A stretch of DNA of 64,000 bases from a virus. The notes under the pieces are model-generated. The model was not told where the DNA came from, searched no databases, and saw nothing but the letters and a program-made list of their open reading frames with translations. Shown piece after piece: positions 1-8,341 of the stretch. Numbering within the stretch: position 1 is the first letter of the stretch; the number at the start of each line of letters is the position of its first letter. The DNA lies in IMG/VR virus record IMGVR_UViG_3300021963_000040, positions 1 through 64,000 of that record. One strand, written 5' to 3'. Position numbers and translations under genes: made by a program.

Positions 1-1
1 A

Positions 2-2359
2 GATTTAATTAAGGCAATTGGCGGACTTGCTCCTAAAGGTGGTGCCGCCGGTGCCGGCGGGCAAGGTGCTGGCTCTGCAAAAGATGATCCACAAAAAGCA
101 TCTAAAATGTTAGCAGAAAGTCTTGGCGAAGTTGATGATGAAAGTAAAAAATTAATTAAACGGTTTGGATCATTATACGACGAAAACGGCAAAAAGAAAC
201 TTAGCGGATTTGAAGCAGGAATAGCAGGCTCTGTTAATAGCTTAAAACAAATGACTAACATGGCCGCAGGTTTTTCGGATATTACTTCGGTTACCTCTTT
301 AGCTGGTGGTGCCATGGTTGAGTTTGCGGCCGCGGCCGGCCCATTAGCACCATTAGTTGTAGCCGTAGGCGGCGCATTTATGTTATTGGCTGATCTACTA
401 GGTCAATATAACAAAATATTAGGCCAAGCAATTGATGTAGGTTTAGGTTATAGCGACAGTTTAGGTAAAGCCGCAACATTAGCCGGCGCTAGTGGTTTAG
501 CCCTGGGCGATTTTTACGAAGCAGTAAAAGAAGCCGGCCAAGGTATGCGAGCTTTGGGCGGTAACGGTGAAGAAGCCGCACAAAACTTTGCAAAAATGCA
601 AACAGAAGTACGCAATACTTACGGTACTTTTGGAATGTCTAATGCAGAAATGGCCAAAGCATCAGGTACTTTTGTAAACTTGATGGGAGCGGCCGGTCAC
701 AAAGGTGCAACTGCGGCGTCATTAGCCGCTGAAGCCCAAGGCAAGACGATGAATGAAATGCGTAAGATTAGTATAGCTACTGGCATTTCAATGGGTAAAG
801 TAATGGGTAGTTTTAAAGATTTATTTGCAGGTCGTGACGGTGCATTACTTACAGCAAGCCTAAGTAAAATGGGTCAAAATACCGCAGAAGCCGCAATGAA
901 ACTAGCTAGAGGTGCAAGTAGCTTTGAAGCAGTATTTGGTGACTTAGGTAAAGATCTTTATAAACAAATGAAACAAGCACAGGCCGCAGGTCTGAGCATT
1001 ATTAATACATCATTAGGCGCAGAAATTGCACCTTATATTGATGTACGAGTATTTGAACAATTTGCAAAAGCATCAGAAGAGGGTGGTTCTGCTATGGTTC
1101 ATGCTAGTCAGCAGTTTGCTAAGAGCATTGAACCTAACCTAGCTACACTAAAACTACAAGCCGCAACAGGCGACAAAGCCGCAATGCAAATGCTTGAAAT
1201 GTATAACAACTCTAAAAAGTTCACTTCAATGGCTGACGATGAAATAGCGGCATTAGATTCTAAGAAACGTTCAGAAGAAAAGTTTGCTACTATTCAACAA
1301 AAAATGTCAGCCGCATTTGAAACCATGTATAATAAATTATTTGGATTTATAGACGCTATTCCTTTAGAAGTATTTGAAACTATAGGTGCTGTCTTTGAAG
1401 CCGCGGCCACTGCAATTGGATGGTTTACAGATGGATTAGTTACTATCTTTAAAGTGCTAGGACCTGTGATAGCAGTACTAGGGGGATTATTTGTTGCATT
1501 TAAAGCAATTACTGTAGCAATAGGATTACTTAGTAATCCTGTAGGTTGGGTAATAGCCGGTATAACCGCATTAGGATTAATTGTAAGTAACTGGGACTGG
1601 ATTTCAGAAGGGTTGATGAGTTTATTAAGTACTATTGGAGATGGTTTGGCGGCTGGTGTTAAACTAATATGGGATATAATGACATGGCCTTATAGAACAT
1701 TTTACAAATATATGTCAGGCTGGATTGAATCTATTGGCGAATGGTTTAGTAGTAGTTGGCTTAAAGAAGGATTAATGAGTCTATTAAGTAGTATCGGAGA
1801 TGGTTTAGCATCTGGTGTTAAAATGTTATGGGATACAATGACATGGCCATATAGAACATTTTACAAATATATGTCAGGCTGGATTGAATCTATAGGCGAT
1901 TGGTTTAGTGGCAGTTGGATTAAAGAAGGATTGATGAGTCTAATAGGTAGTATCGGAGATGGTTTAGCATCTGGCGTTAAACAGTTATGGGATATAATGA
2001 CATGGCCTTATAGAACATTTTACGAATTTGTGTCGGGCTGGATTAACTCTATAGGCGATTGGTTTAAGAGCAGTTGGCTAGGTAAGAAGATTTTTGGGGA
2101 TAGCGGTAACAGTTCTAGTAGTTCTAATGGTTCGGTACTAGCTAGCCAAGGAAGTTCTGCAGGTACTACAGCCAGCAATGCCCAAATGACAGCAAAAGCA
2201 AATGTTCAAGCAGACCAAGCCAAAACACAATCTCAAACCAGCGAAGATATGCGTAGATTAGTTGATATTAACGCGGCCCAACATGCACAAATGGAAAGAG
2301 TCGCAAGCAATACTGGACAAACTAAAGAAGCTGTCGAAAGAAACGGCTCTACTTATTAA
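2..2359 (+). CDS. Tail tape-measure-like protein (5' partial)
   Basis: The frame is open from the window edge, so the first Met at 107 may be internal and the gene is truncated at its 5' end; 785 residues are visible. The protein is Ala/Gly/Lys rich. It has a hydrophobic stretch near its start (FAAAAGPLAPLVVAVGGAF) and a second long one ending in NPVGWVIAGITALGLIV, a motif typical of phage tail tape-measure proteins. Three 53-residue repeats rich in Trp and Tyr follow, then a Ser/Gln-rich tail. Tape-measure proteins fill the tail tube, set its length and can help DNA cross the host membrane. Its position directly before the portal gene differs from T4, whose tape measure is gp29. The role is inferred from composition and the NPVGW motif; another tail or hub protein is possible. 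Confidence 0.6.
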   Translation, partial: DLIKAIGGLAPKGGAAGAGGQGAGSAKDDPQKASKMLAESLGEVDDESKKLIKRFGSLYDENGKKKLSGFEAGIAGSVNSLKQMTNMAAGFSDITSVTSLAGGAMVEFAAAAGPLAPLVVAVGGAFMLLADLLGQYNKILGQAIDVGLGYSDSLGKAATLAGASGLALGDFYEAVKEAGQGMRALGGNGEEAAQNFAKMQTEVRNTYGTFGMSNAEMAKASGTFVNLMGAAGHKGATAASLAAEAQGKTMNEMRKISIATGISMGKVMGSFKDLFAGRDGALLTASLSKMGQNTAEAAMKLARGASSFEAVFGDLGKDLYKQMKQAQAAGLSIINTSLGAEIAPYIDVRVFEQFAKASEEGGSAMVHASQQFAKSIEPNLATLKLQAATGDKAAMQMLEMYNNSKKFTSMADDEIAALDSKKRSEEKFATIQQKMSAAFETMYNKLFGFIDAIPLEVFETIGAVFEAAATAIGWFTDGLVTIFKVLGPVIAVLGGLFVAFKAITVAIGLLSNPVGWVIAGITALGLIVSNWDWISEGLMSLLSTIGDGLAAGVKLIWDIMTWPYRTFYKYMSGWIESIGEWFSSSWLKEGLMSLLSSIGDGLASGVKMLWDTMTWPYRTFYKYMSGWIESIGDWFSGSWIKEGLMSLIGSIGDGLASGVKQLWDIMTWPYRTFYEFVSGWINSIGDWFKSSWLGKKIFGDSGNSSSSSNGSVLASQGSSAGTTASNAQMTAKANVQADQAKTQSQTSEDMRRLVDINAAQHAQMERVASNTGQTKEAVERNGSTY
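1604..2080 (+). repeat. Three in-frame 159-bp tandem repeats in the tape-measure-like gene
   Basis: Three consecutive units begin at 1604, 1763 and 1922. Each encodes 53 residues with the core GLMSL..IGDGLA.GVK, then W(D)xMTWPYRTFY and SGWI.SIGDWF. The repeats are close but not identical in DNA, so they are diverged duplications. Unequal exchange here would change protein length in 53-residue steps. Confidence 0.9.
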
Positions 2360-2366
2360 CTAAATA
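2360..2366 (+). promoter_or_regulatory. Possible late promoter CTAAATA before gp20
   Basis: CTAAATA lies in the short gap between the tape-measure stop and the portal start, 28 bp upstream of the portal ATG. It matches the core of the T4 late -10 box TATAAATA but not its first bases, so the call is tentative. Confidence 0.35.
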
Positions 2367-2394
2367 TACTACTAATATAGGGTAATCTCGCATA

Positions 2395-4107
2395 ATGTCT
2401 TGGAAAAAATACTTCAATACGGTACCGACAAAAAGTCCACTAAGCGGTAACGGGCAACGTAGCCAGCACGGTGGTGCAATGCAATCTGCTAAGTTTAACA
2501 ACTATCTTAACGAAGTATATACAGGTACTCCCAACCGTGTTGACCGTTATTCACAATACGATCAAATGGACATGGATAGCGAGATTAACGCGGCTTTAGA
2601 TACTATTGCAGAATTTTGTACACAATTCGATCCAAAAACACACGTTCCTTTTGATGTACACTTTAATGATACGCCTACTGATAGCGAAGTTAAAGTTATT
2701 AAAAAGGCACTACAACAATGGTGCCGCGTAAATGATTGGGACAAGCGTTTATTCCGTTTAGTGCGTAGTACACTAAAGTACGGAGACCAATTCTTTGTTC
2801 GTGATCCTGAAACCTTTGAATGGATTTGGATTGATCCGTCTAGCTTAACAAAAGTCATTATCAACCAAACTAAGGGCAAAAGACCCGAGCAGTACATTAT
2901 TAAAAATCTAAATTTAGATTTAGTTGATAAAACTGCTACAGCGCCGCTAAAACACGATACACAGTATATGTCAATGAGTGCGTCCGCACGTTTAGGTAGT
3001 TTGCCTAGCAATGTGTTACAACAATATACTGGCGGAACTGGCAATAATCCTAAAGATGAACTAGCCGTTGATAGTGAACATATGGTACACTTATCAATGA
3101 CTGAAGGCATGGATGTTAATTGGCCTTTTGGTACAAGTTTATTAGATGCTATCTTTAAAATCTTTAAACAAAAAGAATTACTAGAAGATGCGATTCTAAT
3201 TTATCGTATTCAACGTGCGCCAGAAAGACGTATTTTCTATATTGATACGGGTAATATGCCAGCGCACATGGCTATGCAATTTGTAGAACGTGTTAAAAAC
3301 GAAATTCACCAAAGACGTATTCCTAGCAGATCTGGTGGTGGCCAAACAGTTATGGATAGTAGCTATAATCCGCTATCTATCATGGAAGACTACTTCTTTG
3401 CTACAACAGCAGATGGTAGAGGTAGTAAAGTCGAAACATTACCGGGCGGTGAAAATCTAGGTCAAATTGACGACTTAAAGTTCTTTACTAACAAAATGAT
3501 GCGAGCTTTACGTATCCCTAGTAGCTATTTGCCTACTGGTCCAGACGATGGTACAGCGGCCTATCAGGATGGTAAGGTAGGTACAGCATTCATTCAAGAA
3601 TTCCGTTTTAACAAATATTGTCAGCGTATACAGAGCTTGTTAGCACCACGTTTTGACGAGGAATTTAAACTATTCTTAAAGTTTAAAGGTATTGAAATTG
3701 ATGCTAGTACATTTGATTTACGCTTCTTAGCACCTCAAAACTTTGCGGCTTATCGTGAAATTGATCTAAATGCCAGCAGAGCAGGAGTTTTCACACAGCT
3801 AGCAGAAGTACCTTTCTTAAGCAGACGTTTCGTTCTAAGCAAATACTTAGGTTTAGAAGAAGACGAAATTGTAGAAAACGAACAATTATGGTTAGAAGAA
3901 AATCCGCAAGCTAAAGAAGCCGCAGGTCCAGGGGCAGAAGCCGCACAAGCAGGAACACAAGCCGGAGGAATTAATTCTAGCGATCTTGGAGCAGTAGGTG
4001 TAACCGCACCACCTGAGGGCGGTATGGATATGGGAGGCGGAGAAGCCGCACCTCCAGAGGCTGGCGCAGAAGCCGCACCTCCACCAGAAGGAGCACCCCC
4101 ACAATGA
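2395..4107 (+). CDS. gp20: Portal protein (T4 gp20 family)
   Basis: This 570-aa protein forms the dodecameric portal at the head vertex, through which DNA is packaged and to which the neck attaches. The N-terminal half has the gp20-type pattern (YDQMDMDSEINAALDTIAEF, then DPSSLTKVI). The middle holds the conserved stretch with RAPERRIFYIDTGNMP, MEDYFF and TLPGGENLGQIDD. The last 60 residues form an Ala/Pro/Gly-rich acidic tail, which looks like a disordered extension beyond the portal core. Length is close to T4 gp20 (524 aa). The order portal, core proteins, protease, scaffold, capsid follows, as in T4. The stop overlaps the next start as ATGA, suggesting translational coupling. Confidence 0.96.
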   Translation: MSWKKYFNTVPTKSPLSGNGQRSQHGGAMQSAKFNNYLNEVYTGTPNRVDRYSQYDQMDMDSEINAALDTIAEFCTQFDPKTHVPFDVHFNDTPTDSEVKVIKKALQQWCRVNDWDKRLFRLVRSTLKYGDQFFVRDPETFEWIWIDPSSLTKVIINQTKGKRPEQYIIKNLNLDLVDKTATAPLKHDTQYMSMSASARLGSLPSNVLQQYTGGTGNNPKDELAVDSEHMVHLSMTEGMDVNWPFGTSLLDAIFKIFKQKELLEDAILIYRIQRAPERRIFYIDTGNMPAHMAMQFVERVKNEIHQRRIPSRSGGGQTVMDSSYNPLSIMEDYFFATTADGRGSKVETLPGGENLGQIDDLKFFTNKMMRALRIPSSYLPTGPDDGTAAYQDGKVGTAFIQEFRFNKYCQRIQSLLAPRFDEEFKLFLKFKGIEIDASTFDLRFLAPQNFAAYREIDLNASRAGVFTQLAEVPFLSRRFVLSKYLGLEEDEIVENEQLWLEENPQAKEAAGPGAEAAQAGTQAGGINSSDLGAVGVTAPPEGGMDMGGGEAAPPEAGAEAAPPPEGAPPQ

Positions 4108-4337
4108 AATTTTTAGAAGTAAAACAACTTAACGAAAGCTACGAAGAAGGCGCTGAAACTAAAAGCGATGAATTTAAAAATCAGCTAGGGCAACTTAAAC
4201 TAGCAGATACACGTAGGGGTCGTTTAACACTAATGCATCTAAACAAACTACGTAAAATCCGCGAACGCAAAAAAGCAGAGATAGACGAAAAGTCAAAATA
4301 TCTAGGCGTAATTTACGCTAGAGCCGCCGCACAATAA
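4104..4337 (+). CDS. Small basic protein after the portal, possible prohead core protein
   Basis: A 77-aa charged protein that starts inside the portal stop (ATGA overlap). The first half is acidic. The second half contains the basic helix-like stretch RRGRLTLMHLNKLRKIRERK. In T4 the small core proteins gp67 and gp68 lie between portal and protease; this gene has the position and size expected of gp68 or an analogue, but I see no diagnostic motif. A role in the scaffold core is inferred from location only. No transmembrane segment or signal peptide is seen. Confidence 0.7.
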   Translation: MKFLEVKQLNESYEEGAETKSDEFKNQLGQLKLADTRRGRLTLMHLNKLRKIRERKKAEIDEKSKYLGVIYARAAAQ

Positions 4338-4370
4338 GCCAAAGAGCTTACTTATCTAACGGCCGGAAAT

Positions 4371-4390
4371 CAAAAAAACACGTTTTTTTG
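4371..4390 (+). terminator. Weak A/T hairpin with T tract
   Basis: CAAAAAAA and TTTTTTTG form an 8-bp stem around a CACG loop, in the gap between the small core gene and the gp67-like gene. The T-rich right arm could act as a weak terminator or attenuator. The stem is almost all A-T, so function is uncertain. Confidence 0.3.
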
Positions 4391-4473
4391 GCCATTATCC
4401 ACTAATTAAATAACATCTTTTGTAAATATCTTTACGAAGATATCGCTATCTTTTGGCCAATTGGAGAATAACG

Positions 4474-5289
4474 ATGCCTAAACAGATTTTAGAACAAGTG
4501 CTAGAGCACATCCTCAACAAAGAGGAATCCCAGGCTCAAGATTTATTACACTCTTTCTTTGTAGAGAAAGGTCGTAACATTTATGAAAGCCTAATTACCA
4601 GTGACGAACTTGCAGAAGAAGAAGTTACTGAAACCGAAGAATTAGTCGATGATGCATCTGAAGATTTCGCCGATGACATTTCGTCTGCAAAAGATGAAAT
4701 TAACAACGAAGAAATGTTCAGTGAAGAAGACGAAGACCTAGAAGACGAAGATAACCTAGAAATGGGTGATGAAGACGGCGACATGGGCGACGAAGACATG
4801 GGTGACATGGGCGACGAAGCCGCCGACGAAGATAAAATCGATGATGCTATTCTAGATGTAGAAGATGCATTAGACGAATTAAAAAGCCTATTTGCTCAAC
4901 TAAAGGGCGATGAAGCAGGCGAAGAAGCAGGCGAAGAAGAAATGGGTCCAGAAATGGGCGACGAAGAAGTTGGCGAAGCCGTTGACTTTGACGAATTAGA
5001 CGAAAGCGCAAGCCTAATCGCTGTACCTGCCCCAAAGCACGGTGACAACGGTCAACAAACAAAAAGCCCAGTAGCCGCTAATAGCGGTCAAAAAGGTATG
5101 GCCGCTAAGCCATTCTCAATGGGTAATGGTAAAGGCGAAAGCGGACGTGGTGCTCCTTCTACTAAAGAAGAAAATGCAGGCAACGTAAATGTTCCTGGTA
5201 ATAAAAAGTCCCCAAGCCTATCAAGCGTTGCTAAGCCAGCTAAAGGTGAAGCCGCAGGTAATACACGTTCACCAATCGCAGGACGTTAA
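4474..5289 (+). CDS. gp67: Acidic prohead core protein (gp67-like)
   Basis: A 271-aa protein. The ATG at 4474 is chosen because TTGGAGAA lies 5-12 bp upstream; an in-frame TTG at 4453 is a less likely start. The first 40 residues form an amphipathic helix region (MPKQILEQVLEHILNKEE). About 110 residues extremely rich in Asp, Glu and Gly with repeated GDEDMGD-type units follow, then a Lys/Gly/Ser-rich tail. T4 gp67 (80 aa) has the same plan, a short helical head followed by a poly-acidic segment, and works in the prohead core before gp21 cleaves it. This version is over three times longer. Family assignment rests on architecture and position, not a specific motif. Confidence 0.7.
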   Translation: MPKQILEQVLEHILNKEESQAQDLLHSFFVEKGRNIYESLITSDELAEEEVTETEELVDDASEDFADDISSAKDEINNEEMFSEEDEDLEDEDNLEMGDEDGDMGDEDMGDMGDEAADEDKIDDAILDVEDALDELKSLFAQLKGDEAGEEAGEEEMGPEMGDEEVGEAVDFDELDESASLIAVPAPKHGDNGQQTKSPVAANSGQKGMAAKPFSMGNGKGESGRGAPSTKEENAGNVNVPGNKKSPSLSSVAKPAKGEAAGNTRSPIAGR

Positions 5290-5291
5290 TT

Positions 5292-5930
5292 ATGAGCTTT
5301 ATTCCACTTAGAGAATCACTAACATTTGATCAAGCTAAGATCGTTGTGGAGGCTAAAGAATCCGCAGACGGTAAAGGCCGTGATATCTATATGAGTGGTA
5401 TTATGATGCAAGGTGGCATTCCAAATCAAAATGGTAGAAACTATCCTATCAACGAGATTTCGAAGGCCTGCAAAAGCATTAAGGAACGCCTCGACAAGGG
5501 ATATAGCGTTCTTGGCGAAGCCGATCACCCAGATGACTTACAGGTTAACTTAGACCGCGTAAGTCATATGATTACAGACGTCTACATGGACGGCTCGAAC
5601 GGCATGGGCAAGATGAAAATCCTCCCAACACCAATGGGTAACATTGTTAAAACTTTGTTAGAGAGTGGTGTAAAGTTAGGGGTGTCAACCAGAGGTTCAG
5701 GGAATGTTGCAGAAAGTGGCGAAGTCAAAGATTTTGAAATCGTTACAGTTGACATTGTTGCGAATCCAAGTGCGCCAGATGCGTATCCAAAAGCTATCTA
5801 CGAACGTGTCATGATGAGCAATCGTCAACGACAAATTATAGACGTAGCAGAGGCTGTTAAGTACGATCCCAAAGCACAAAAGTATCTCCAAGAAGAGATG
5901 CTAAAATTTATCAATAACCTGAAGATCTAG
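5292..5930 (+). CDS. gp21: Prohead core protease (T4 gp21 family)
   Basis: This 212-aa serine protease is packaged in the prohead core and cleaves scaffold, core proteins and the capsid N-terminus during maturation. Conserved segments are visible: GEADHP with probable catalytic His79, KLGVSTRGSG with probable nucleophile Ser132, and VDIVANPSAP just after, typical of the gp21/herpesvirus-protease fold. Length equals T4 gp21 (212 aa). It starts 2 bp after the gp67-like stop and precedes scaffold and capsid genes, as in T4. The catalytic residue assignment is inferred from family pattern. Confidence 0.95.
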   Translation: MSFIPLRESLTFDQAKIVVEAKESADGKGRDIYMSGIMMQGGIPNQNGRNYPINEISKACKSIKERLDKGYSVLGEADHPDDLQVNLDRVSHMITDVYMDGSNGMGKMKILPTPMGNIVKTLLESGVKLGVSTRGSGNVAESGEVKDFEIVTVDIVANPSAPDAYPKAIYERVMMSNRQRQIIDVAEAVKYDPKAQKYLQEEMLKFINNLKI

Positions 5931-5941
5931 GAGAAACGAAA

Positions 5942-7042
5942 ATGACAAGTTTTTCAGAACTACTAGGTTCAGAGGTACTATCAGAAGACGTTAAGACTAA
6001 ACTAGCAGAGGCTTTCGAACAAAAGATTGCTGAAGCTCGTGAAGAACTTACCGCTACATTACGCGAAGAATTCAGTCAGCGTTATGAACACGACAAGGGC
6101 TTACTCGTAGATGCCATGGATCAAATGATCGGTGAAGCTATCGAGAAAGAATTAGTAGAGTTCAAGCAAGACAAAGAAGCACTCGTACAAGCTCGTATTG
6201 GTTACAAGACTAAAGTTGCAGAACATGCCGAACTATTAAACAAGTTCGTTATGGAAGCACTTGCTCGTGAAATCAAAGAACTACGTAATGATCGCGATGC
6301 TAACAAACAAAATATGGCCCAGCTAGAAGAGTTTGTTCTCAAGCGTCTAACCAATGAACTTAATGAATTACACGAAGATGAGCAAGCACTACGTGCCGCT
6401 CGTGTTCGACTAGTTCAAGAAGGTAAAAAGACTATTGCTGAAGCTAAAGCGAAATTCGTTAAAGAAGCCGCAACTAAAGTTGAGAAGATTGTTTCATCAT
6501 CTCTCAAAACTGAGATCGGCCAACTTAAAGAAGATATCAAAGTTGCCCGTGAAAATGCGTTTGGTCGCAAGATCATGGAAACCTTTGCCGCTGAGTTCAT
6601 GGCAAGTCACTTTGCCGACGGAAGTCAAATTAAGAAAATCAGCACACAACTTGCTGACGTTCAAGCCAAGCTGGAAGAAACCAAGAAACAGCTTGATGAA
6701 AAAGACAATATGATTGCAGAGTCTGTACGTAAAGTAGCTATCGCCGAAGATGTTGCTAGACGTACTAACATTATGCAGGAGTTGGTAGCTCCATTGTCGA
6801 AAGAGAAAAGAGAAATTATGTCCGATCTGCTAAAAACAGTTAAGACAGAACGTCTAAAAGAATCTTTTGAAAAATACCTACCAGCTGTACTCAACGAAAC
6901 AGTGAAATCTTCTGAGAAGAAAGCCACCCTAGTTGAGAGCGCCGGATCACAGAGTACTGCGATCACTGGTAACAAAAAGCAGAGTGAAGAGGGCGGTTCC
7001 AAAGCCGACATTATCACTCTCAAGAAACTTGCAGGAATTTGA
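5942..7042 (+). CDS. gp22: Prohead scaffold protein (T4 gp22 family)
   Basis: A 366-aa, highly charged protein that is mostly predicted coiled coil (long runs rich in Glu, Lys, Ala and Leu between residues 10 and 280). The C-terminal third is less regular and ends in SKADIITLKKLAGI. Scaffold gp22 forms the inner core on which capsid gp23 assembles and is degraded by gp21. Many L/I-x-E tripeptides, the T4 protease preference, occur. RBS AGGAGAAAC lies just upstream. Its position between protease and major capsid gene is that of T4 gene 22. Confidence 0.9.
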   Translation: MTSFSELLGSEVLSEDVKTKLAEAFEQKIAEAREELTATLREEFSQRYEHDKGLLVDAMDQMIGEAIEKELVEFKQDKEALVQARIGYKTKVAEHAELLNKFVMEALAREIKELRNDRDANKQNMAQLEEFVLKRLTNELNELHEDEQALRAARVRLVQEGKKTIAEAKAKFVKEAATKVEKIVSSSLKTEIGQLKEDIKVARENAFGRKIMETFAAEFMASHFADGSQIKKISTQLADVQAKLEETKKQLDEKDNMIAESVRKVAIAEDVARRTNIMQELVAPLSKEKREIMSDLLKTVKTERLKESFEKYLPAVLNETVKSSEKKATLVESAGSQSTAITGNKKQSEEGGSKADIITLKKLAGI

Positions 7043-7053
7043 GGAGATAAGTG

Positions 7054-8217
7054 ATGTCTAGTCCACTTTTCGAGTCCCAAAACTGGTCAGCTACCAAAGA
7101 AGCTCTCCTAGAAGGACTCTCAGGAAATAAAAAGGTTGTTATGGAATCAACCTTAGAAAATACACGTAAGTACCTAGCAGAAAGCGTAACAGCTGGTGCT
7201 ACTACTTCTGGTAACGTTGCCGTTTTAAACAAGGTAATTCTACCAGTAATCCGTCGTGTTATGCCTACAGTTATTGCTAACGAAATCGTTGGCGTACAAC
7301 CTATGACAGGTCCAGTAGGTCAAATCCACACTCTACGTGTGCGTTATGCTCAGAACTCTACTGGCGTTAGTGCTGGTGATGAAGCTCTAAGCCCATTCAA
7401 GATTGCTGAAGCTTATTCCGGTACATCCGCTGGTAAAGCCGCCGCAACAAGCGCACTTGAAGGTGAAGCTGGTAACAAGTTAAGCATTCAAGTATTGAAG
7501 CAAACTGTTGAAGCTAAAACTCGTAAGTTAAGCGCACGTTGGACATTTGAAGCCGCGCAAGATGCACAAGCAATGCACGGTTTAGATGTTGAAGCCGAAG
7601 TAATGGCCGCTCTAGCTCAAGAAATTACAGCTGAAATCGATCAAGAAATTATCGGTTCTTTACTAGCTCTTGCTGGTACAGCAGTAAGCACATTTGACCA
7701 GAACGGTACATTCACAGGTACACCTACATACGTTGGTGACCAACACGCTGTTCTAGCTATACAAATCAACAACGCCGCTAACCTAATCGCCCAACGTACA
7801 CGTCGTGGCGCTGGTAACTACGTTGTTGTTAGCCCAACAGCATTGACAGTACTACAATCTGCTACTACAAGCGCATTTGCTCGTACAACAGAAGGTACTT
7901 TCGAAGCCCCAACAAACACCAAGTTCGTTGGTACATTAAACAGCTCTATGCGTGTTTACGTAAACGCCTATGCCGACAGCACAGCTCCTGTTCTAGTTGG
8001 TTACAAGGGTCCTAACGAGATGGATGCGGCCGCTTTCTACTGCCCATACATTCCTCTAATGAGCTCTGGCGTTGTTCTAGACCCAGCTACATTTGAGCCA
8101 GTAGTAAGCTTCATGACACGTTATGGTTATGTAGAACTTACAAATACTGCAAGCTCTCTAGGTAATGCCGCTGACTACGTTGCTAAAATTGCAATTAACA
8201 ACGTTAAGTTCCAGTAA
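7054..8217 (+). CDS. gp23: Major capsid protein (T4 gp23 family)
   Basis: The 387-aa capsid subunit. The ATG at 7054 is preferred over the GTG at 7051 because GAGGAG ends 7 bp before it. The N-terminus (SSPLFESQNW) and the block VLNKVILPVIRRVMPTVIAN followed by VGVQPM.GPVGQI are hallmarks of gp23. Other gp23-type segments include LSARWTFEAAQD and RRGAGNYVVVSP. A gp21-type cleavage site L-A-E/S occurs at residues 41-44 and would remove a short N-terminal arm; this is inferred. It is shorter than T4 gp23 (521 aa), as in cyanophage relatives. A strong terminator follows, closing the head operon. Confidence 0.97.
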   Translation: MSSPLFESQNWSATKEALLEGLSGNKKVVMESTLENTRKYLAESVTAGATTSGNVAVLNKVILPVIRRVMPTVIANEIVGVQPMTGPVGQIHTLRVRYAQNSTGVSAGDEALSPFKIAEAYSGTSAGKAAATSALEGEAGNKLSIQVLKQTVEAKTRKLSARWTFEAAQDAQAMHGLDVEAEVMAALAQEITAEIDQEIIGSLLALAGTAVSTFDQNGTFTGTPTYVGDQHAVLAIQINNAANLIAQRTRRGAGNYVVVSPTALTVLQSATTSAFARTTEGTFEAPTNTKFVGTLNSSMRVYVNAYADSTAPVLVGYKGPNEMDAAAFYCPYIPLMSSGVVLDPATFEPVVSFMTRYGYVELTNTASSLGNAADYVAKIAINNVKFQ

Positions 8218-8240
8218 TTTACCAGTTGGTTTAGTATCAA

Positions 8241-8270
8241 AAAAGCCCACTTCGGTGGGCTTTTCTTTTA
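8241..8270 (+). terminator. Rho-independent terminator after gp23
   Basis: A 10-bp stem (AAAAGCCCAC / GTGGGCTTTT) with a TTCG tetraloop is followed by a T-rich run. It closes the head operon and insulates it from the giant fibre gene. Confidence 0.95.
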
Positions 8271-8301
8271 TCTGAATTTCAAAAACCTATGAACCAAAAG
8301 C

Positions 8302-8309
8302 GATAAATA
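8302..8309 (+). promoter_or_regulatory. T4-like late promoter for the fibre island
   Basis: GATAAATA, one base from the T4 late consensus TATAAATA, lies 32 bp before the giant fibre ATG and directly after the gp23 terminator. The same GATAAATA form precedes gp18, gp19 and the gene at 40138, which supports it as this phage's late box. Confidence 0.75.
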
Positions 8310-8341
8310 TTGTATCGTAAGAACCTTAGTGGATCCAATAC

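Noticed and set aside
2562-3110. 182-codon minus-strand open frame inside gp20
   Set aside because: Antisense to a well-conserved portal region, with no RBS, promoter or recognisable motif.
4453-4473. TTG start for the gp67-like gene
   Set aside because: It would place the TTGGAGAA RBS inside the coding region; ATG 4474 is correctly spaced from it.
8026-8034. NotI-like GCGGCCGC strings at many places as engineered sites
   Set aside because: They occur in normal Ala-Ala coding contexts and follow from GCWGC avoidance; there is no other sign of cloning.
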